NCBI RefSeq assembly: GCF_003076755.1
Contig: NZ_QDKM01000001.1
Coordinates: 620,001-684,000, forward strand
DNA length: 64,000 bases
From: Pararhodobacter oceanensis
GTDB taxonomy: Bacteria > Pseudomonadota > Alphaproteobacteria > Rhodobacterales > Rhodobacteraceae
Reading direction: 5' to 3'
Below, piece after piece: positions 61,286 to 64,000 of the stretch. The notes under the pieces are model-generated. The model was given only the letters and a program-made list of their open reading frames with translations. It was not told the origin of the DNA and made no database searches. Numbering within the stretch: position 1 is the stretch's first letter; the number at the start of each line of letters is the position of its first letter. The position numbers and the translations under genes are program-made.

Positions 61286-61558
61286 TCAGCCCTGTTTGGC
61301 GTCGATCAGACGCTGCACACCGTCGCAGATGCCGCCGACGCTTTCCAGATCGAGACCGGCGGCCTCGGGGGTGTTGGCGTTGAACGGCACGGTGATGTCA
61401 AAGCCTTCCTCGATGGCAAAGAGGATCTCGGCCATGCCCAGACTGTCGATGCCGAGCGCGTCCAGCGTGGTCTGCGGCGTCAGCTCTTGCGGGTCGCGCA
61501 GCGCTTGTGCGGCAAGGATCTGGGTAATCCGCGCGCGGGTCTCGGGTGTGGCTGTCAC
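61286..61558 (-). CDS. Acyl carrier protein (specialised)
   Basis: About 90 residues. The phosphopantetheine serine is in GIDSLGMAEILF, which differs from the DSLDTVE of housekeeping AcpP; helices flank it, with an unusual VPFNANTPEAAGLDLESVGG segment in place of the acidic helix II/III region. GTG at 61558 with AAGGA ten bases upstream is the preferred start; a TTG at 61582 would add 8 residues. The ketosynthase gene begins 3 bp after the stop, lpxD ends 39 bp before the start. Confidence 0.85.
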   Translation of the reverse strand: MTATPETRARITQILAAQALRDPQELTPQTTLDALGIDSLGMAEILFAIEEGFDITVPFNANTPEAAGLDLESVGGICDGVQRLIDAKQG

Positions 61559-61597
61559 GTCTGGGGCGTCCTTTGGTTGCAACGGCTGCGGATGACG

Positions 61598-62710
61598 CTA
61601 GGGCTTTGTGTCGCTGGCGTCGATCTTCTCGATCAACTCCTGCACTTGTTTTTGCAGCTCGGCGAGTTTCTTCGCCATCCGCGGCAGGCGGCGTTGGGCT
61701 TTGTAGATCTCGACATGCTGTTCCATCCGCACCGCCGGCGAGCCCATCATCGCGCGACCGGCGGCGACATTCGAGATCACCAGCGCGCTGCCGCCGATCA
61801 CCGCATCATCGCCGATGCTGGTGTTGTCATTGGCCCCCGACTGGCCGCCCATCACCACACGGTTGCCGATCCGCGTCGAGCCGGCGATCCCGACCTGACC
61901 ACAGAGCAGGCAGTCGTCGCCGATCACCACATTATGGCCCACCATCACCAGATTATCCAGTTTCGTGCCATTGCCGATCCGGGTGTCGCGCACGGTGCCG
62001 CGGTCGATGGTGGTATTGGCGCCGACCTCGACATCATCGCCGATACTCACCGCGCCCAGTGAATGGATGCGCAGCCAGGGTTGCGGCTCGGTCTCGCCGG
62101 GATCCCCAAGCGCCGAGCGCGCCAGTTCCACGCGCGAGGTGGATTCGGTGACAAAGGAGAACCCGTCGCCGCCGATCACCGCATTGGGCTGGGCGATGAA
62201 CCGGTCGCCGATCTTTACCCGCGCGCCGATGCGCACCCCCGAGAGGATCAGCGCATCCGCCCCGATCACCGCATCCTCGCCGATGGTGACATGATCCGCC
62301 AGCCGCGCGCCAGCCCCGATCACCGCGCCCGCGCCGATGACACAAAAGGCACCGATCACGGCATCGGCGCCGATCTGCGCGCTGGGGTCGATAACCGCAC
62401 TGGCATGGCGCCCCTCGGTCAATCCGGGGCCGGGATCAAACAGCCGCGAGAGCACTGCGAGGGTCAATCGTGGACGGGTGGCAAAAATCGCCGCTTCAAG
62501 GCCGAGCGCCTGCCAATCCGCCCCCTCCCAGAGCACCGCCGCGCGGGCCTGCCCCTGCGGCACGCCCTCGCCATATTGCGGGCTCATCGCCAGCGCCAGA
62601 TGCTCGGGTCCGGCGACCGCGGGCTCGGCACTGGCGGTGACGCGGATATCACCGCGCCCCTCGAAACGGGCGCCGAGCGCTGCAGCAATTTCCGACACGC
62701 TATGGGCCAT
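61598..62710 (-). CDS. lpxD: UDP-3-O-acylglucosamine N-acyltransferase
   Basis: 370 residues. Adds the N-linked 3-hydroxyacyl chain to UDP-3-O-acylglucosamine in lipid A synthesis. The N-terminal uridine-binding domain is followed by more than ten left-handed beta-helix hexapeptides; the catalytic His is in VGHNVVIG, and IGGDGFSF is conserved. A coiled-coil C terminus ([16 protein letters not shown]) is normal for LpxD. A ribosome-binding site (GGAGGA) precedes the ATG. It is not in a bamA-fabZ-lpxA cluster here, so it may be a second copy. Confidence 0.9.
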   Translation of the reverse strand: MAHSVSEIAAALGARFEGRGDIRVTASAEPAVAGPEHLALAMSPQYGEGVPQGQARAAVLWEGADWQALGLEAAIFATRPRLTLAVLSRLFDPGPGLTEGRHASAVIDPSAQIGADAVIGAFCVIGAGAVIGAGARLADHVTIGEDAVIGADALILSGVRIGARVKIGDRFIAQPNAVIGGDGFSFVTESTSRVELARSALGDPGETEPQPWLRIHSLGAVSIGDDVEVGANTTIDRGTVRDTRIGNGTKLDNLVMVGHNVVIGDDCLLCGQVGIAGSTRIGNRVVMGGQSGANDNTSIGDDAVIGGSALVISNVAAGRAMMGSPAVRMEQHVEIYKAQRRLPRMAKKLAELQKQVQELIEKIDASDTKP

Positions 62711-62759
62711 CTGGTAGTCCTCCGAACAGACGCGGGTGCATCTGCTCGGTGTAGCCTGC

Positions 62760-64000
62760 TCAGGCGCCCACTTCCACCCCGGCACGTAGCAGCGCGTCAT
62801 AAAGCCGGGAGTCGCGGCGGTAGATATCGGCGCGGTAGTTCATCCGGCCGGTCACCGAGGTAAAGGCGGTGCGGTAGACCAGATGCACCGGCACCGGCGT
62901 CAACAGGCTGACACGGGTTTGCTGGCGCGAGCGCAGGACGCGCTGGTAATAGGCCTCGGGATCGACCTCTTGCATGCCGAGCAGCGTATAGGCGAAGTCG
63001 CGCGGGTCTTGCAGGCGGATGCAGCCATGCGAATAGGCGCGCACCGAATGGCCAAACAGCGACCGCGACGGCGTGTCATGCAGATAGATCGCATGAGCGT
63101 TGGGGAACATGAATTTCACCTCGCCCAGCGGATTGCCCGGCCCCGGAGGCTGGCGCACGTTGAACGGCAGCGAGGTCGGCGAATAGCGGGCGAAATCAAC
63201 ATATTCGCGGGGCACAACATTGCCCTGCCCGTCGATCATATTCAGATGCCGCGCGCCGCCACTGGACAGGGCGCCCCAATATTCGGCAACAATCGAGCGC
63301 GGCAGGGTCCAATCGGGGTTAATCTCGAGATATTCCATCACATCGGAGAATTCCGGCGTCTGGTTGGCGCGCGATCCGACCACCGAGCGGGTCTGGAAGG
63401 TCACCTGATCAAAATCGACCACACGGGCGGAGAAATCGGTCAGATTGACCCAGACATGACGGTCGCCGCGGGGGATGTTGAGCCAGCGCTCACGCTCGAG
63501 CGCGACGACGATATTGCGCACCCGCTCTTCGGGGGCGACATTGATTTCGCGGATCGTGGCGGACCCGGCGACACCGTCCGGGTCGATGCCATGGGCGACC
63601 TGAAACTCCTGCACCGCGCGTTGCATCATCCCGTCATAACGGGCGGTGGCGACGCGGGGCATATAGCCCATCGCGATCAGCCGGTTGCGCAGCGCGACCA
63701 CGGCGGAGCCATGCTGGCCCGGCTGCAGGCTACCGGCCTGCACGGTCGGCCCCCAGCCGCCATTGGCAATCGTGTCCTCAAGTTCGCGCTTGGCGTGGAA
63801 CAGGCGGGCGTATTCGGGCGCCGAGGGGGCGAGGTTGCGGATAAAGCTGACCGGTTCGGCGGCGGTAAACTCGCGCATCAACACCGCGGGATCGGGACGC
63901 GGCAGATCGCGCACGATATCCGAGATCACTGCACTGGGCTCAAGCACGCCGCTGGAGATATCGCGGGCGTATTGCAGGAAGGTCAGCGAGGCGCGGGCCT
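62760..64000 (-). CDS. L,D-transpeptidase (YcbB-like), partial at right edge
   Basis: At least 413 residues, open through the right edge of the window (the frame continues upstream from the visible N-terminal [13 protein letters not shown]). C-terminal YkuD catalytic domain with the nucleophile Cys in SHGCIRLQ (about 85 residues from the C terminus), preceded by a peptidoglycan-binding module ([23 protein letters not shown] and [14 protein letters not shown]) and, before it, a YcbB-type scaffold. Such enzymes form 3-3 cross-links or attach proteins to peptidoglycan. Same strand as lpxD, 49 bp apart. Confidence 0.9.
   Translation of the reverse strand, partial: ARASLTFLQYARDISSGVLEPSAVISDIVRDLPRPDPAVLMREFTAAEPVSFIRNLAPSAPEYARLFHAKRELEDTIANGGWGPTVQAGSLQPGQHGSAVVALRNRLIAMGYMPRVATARYDGMMQRAVQEFQVAHGIDPDGVAGSATIREINVAPEERVRNIVVALERERWLNIPRGDRHVWVNLTDFSARVVDFDQVTFQTRSVVGSRANQTPEFSDVMEYLEINPDWTLPRSIVAEYWGALSSGGARHLNMIDGQGNVVPREYVDFARYSPTSLPFNVRQPPGPGNPLGEVKFMFPNAHAIYLHDTPSRSLFGHSVRAYSHGCIRLQDPRDFAYTLLGMQEVDPEAYYQRVLRSRQQTRVSLLTPVPVHLVYRTAFTSVTGRMNYRADIYRRDSRLYDALLRAGVEVGA

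Overview
The window is a gene-dense, GC-rich stretch of bacterial chromosome. Its gene content and protein features suggest an alphaproteobacterium of the order Rhodobacterales (Paracoccaceae/Roseobacter type). Supporting signs are the DUF2842 and IalB-family proteins, a SqrR/BigR-type ArsR repressor, the dihydroorotase-like protein next to plsY, the uvrC-pgsA-moaD-moaE order, the Ala/Glu-rich coiled-coil protein and a CtrA-type TTAA-N7-TTAA site. Species cannot be named from the sequence alone. I saw no tRNA, rRNA, CRISPR array, prophage or transposase gene, and almost all genes look vertically inherited.

Layout. 0-8.6 kb: yqgE (cut by the left edge), a DsbD N-domain protein, moaB, a uracil-DNA glycosylase, pyrB, a membrane protein, an S49 peptidase, a zinc-ribbon membrane peptide, a Ca2+/Na+ antiporter and an SDR reductase. 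8.6-12.5 kb: an unusually AT-rich regulatory region with DnaA-box-like sites, then uvrC-pgsA-moaD-moaE. 12.6-20 kb: envelope proteins (BON/OmpA), ubiA diverging from rsmE, and gshA behind a 19-bp tandem repeat. 20-31 kb: DEAD-box helicase, GAF-GGDEF protein with a CtrA box, prfC, a 47-residue basic protein, pyrG, secG, purA. 31-40.4 kb: small conserved proteins, a 1033-residue protein with fourteen 13-residue repeats, thiN, a DMT exporter, sdaA, rpiA. 40.4-47.3 kb: VOC protein, gor, hflK-hflC, a dihydroorotase-like gene lacking key catalytic residues, plsY. 47.3-55.1 kb: a metalloprotease-like lipoprotein and a minus-strand run of seven genes (amino-acid-type ABC importer, flavin monooxygenase, BASS-family transporter, two SDR-type enzymes) behind a SqrR-like persulfide-sensor repressor. 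55.2-64 kb: rpsF-rpsR-rplI, fabD, an MFS transporter, a possible small RNA, ialB-type gene, and a ketosynthase-ACP-lpxD-L,D-transpeptidase group cut by the right edge.

Between genes there are three families of short repeats: seven full and two partial copies of a ~130-bp element with 17-bp terminal inverted repeats (MITE-like); four copies of a ~60-bp GATATTT/GGGGGC element; and GTAGGGTG-type inverted repeats. The best candidates for new biology are the SqrR-linked transporter/monooxygenase cluster, the MITE-like family, the apparently non-catalytic dihydroorotase, the ketosynthase-ACP-LpxD group and the putative regulated small RNA at 59.2 kb. None can be called a new system from sequence alone.
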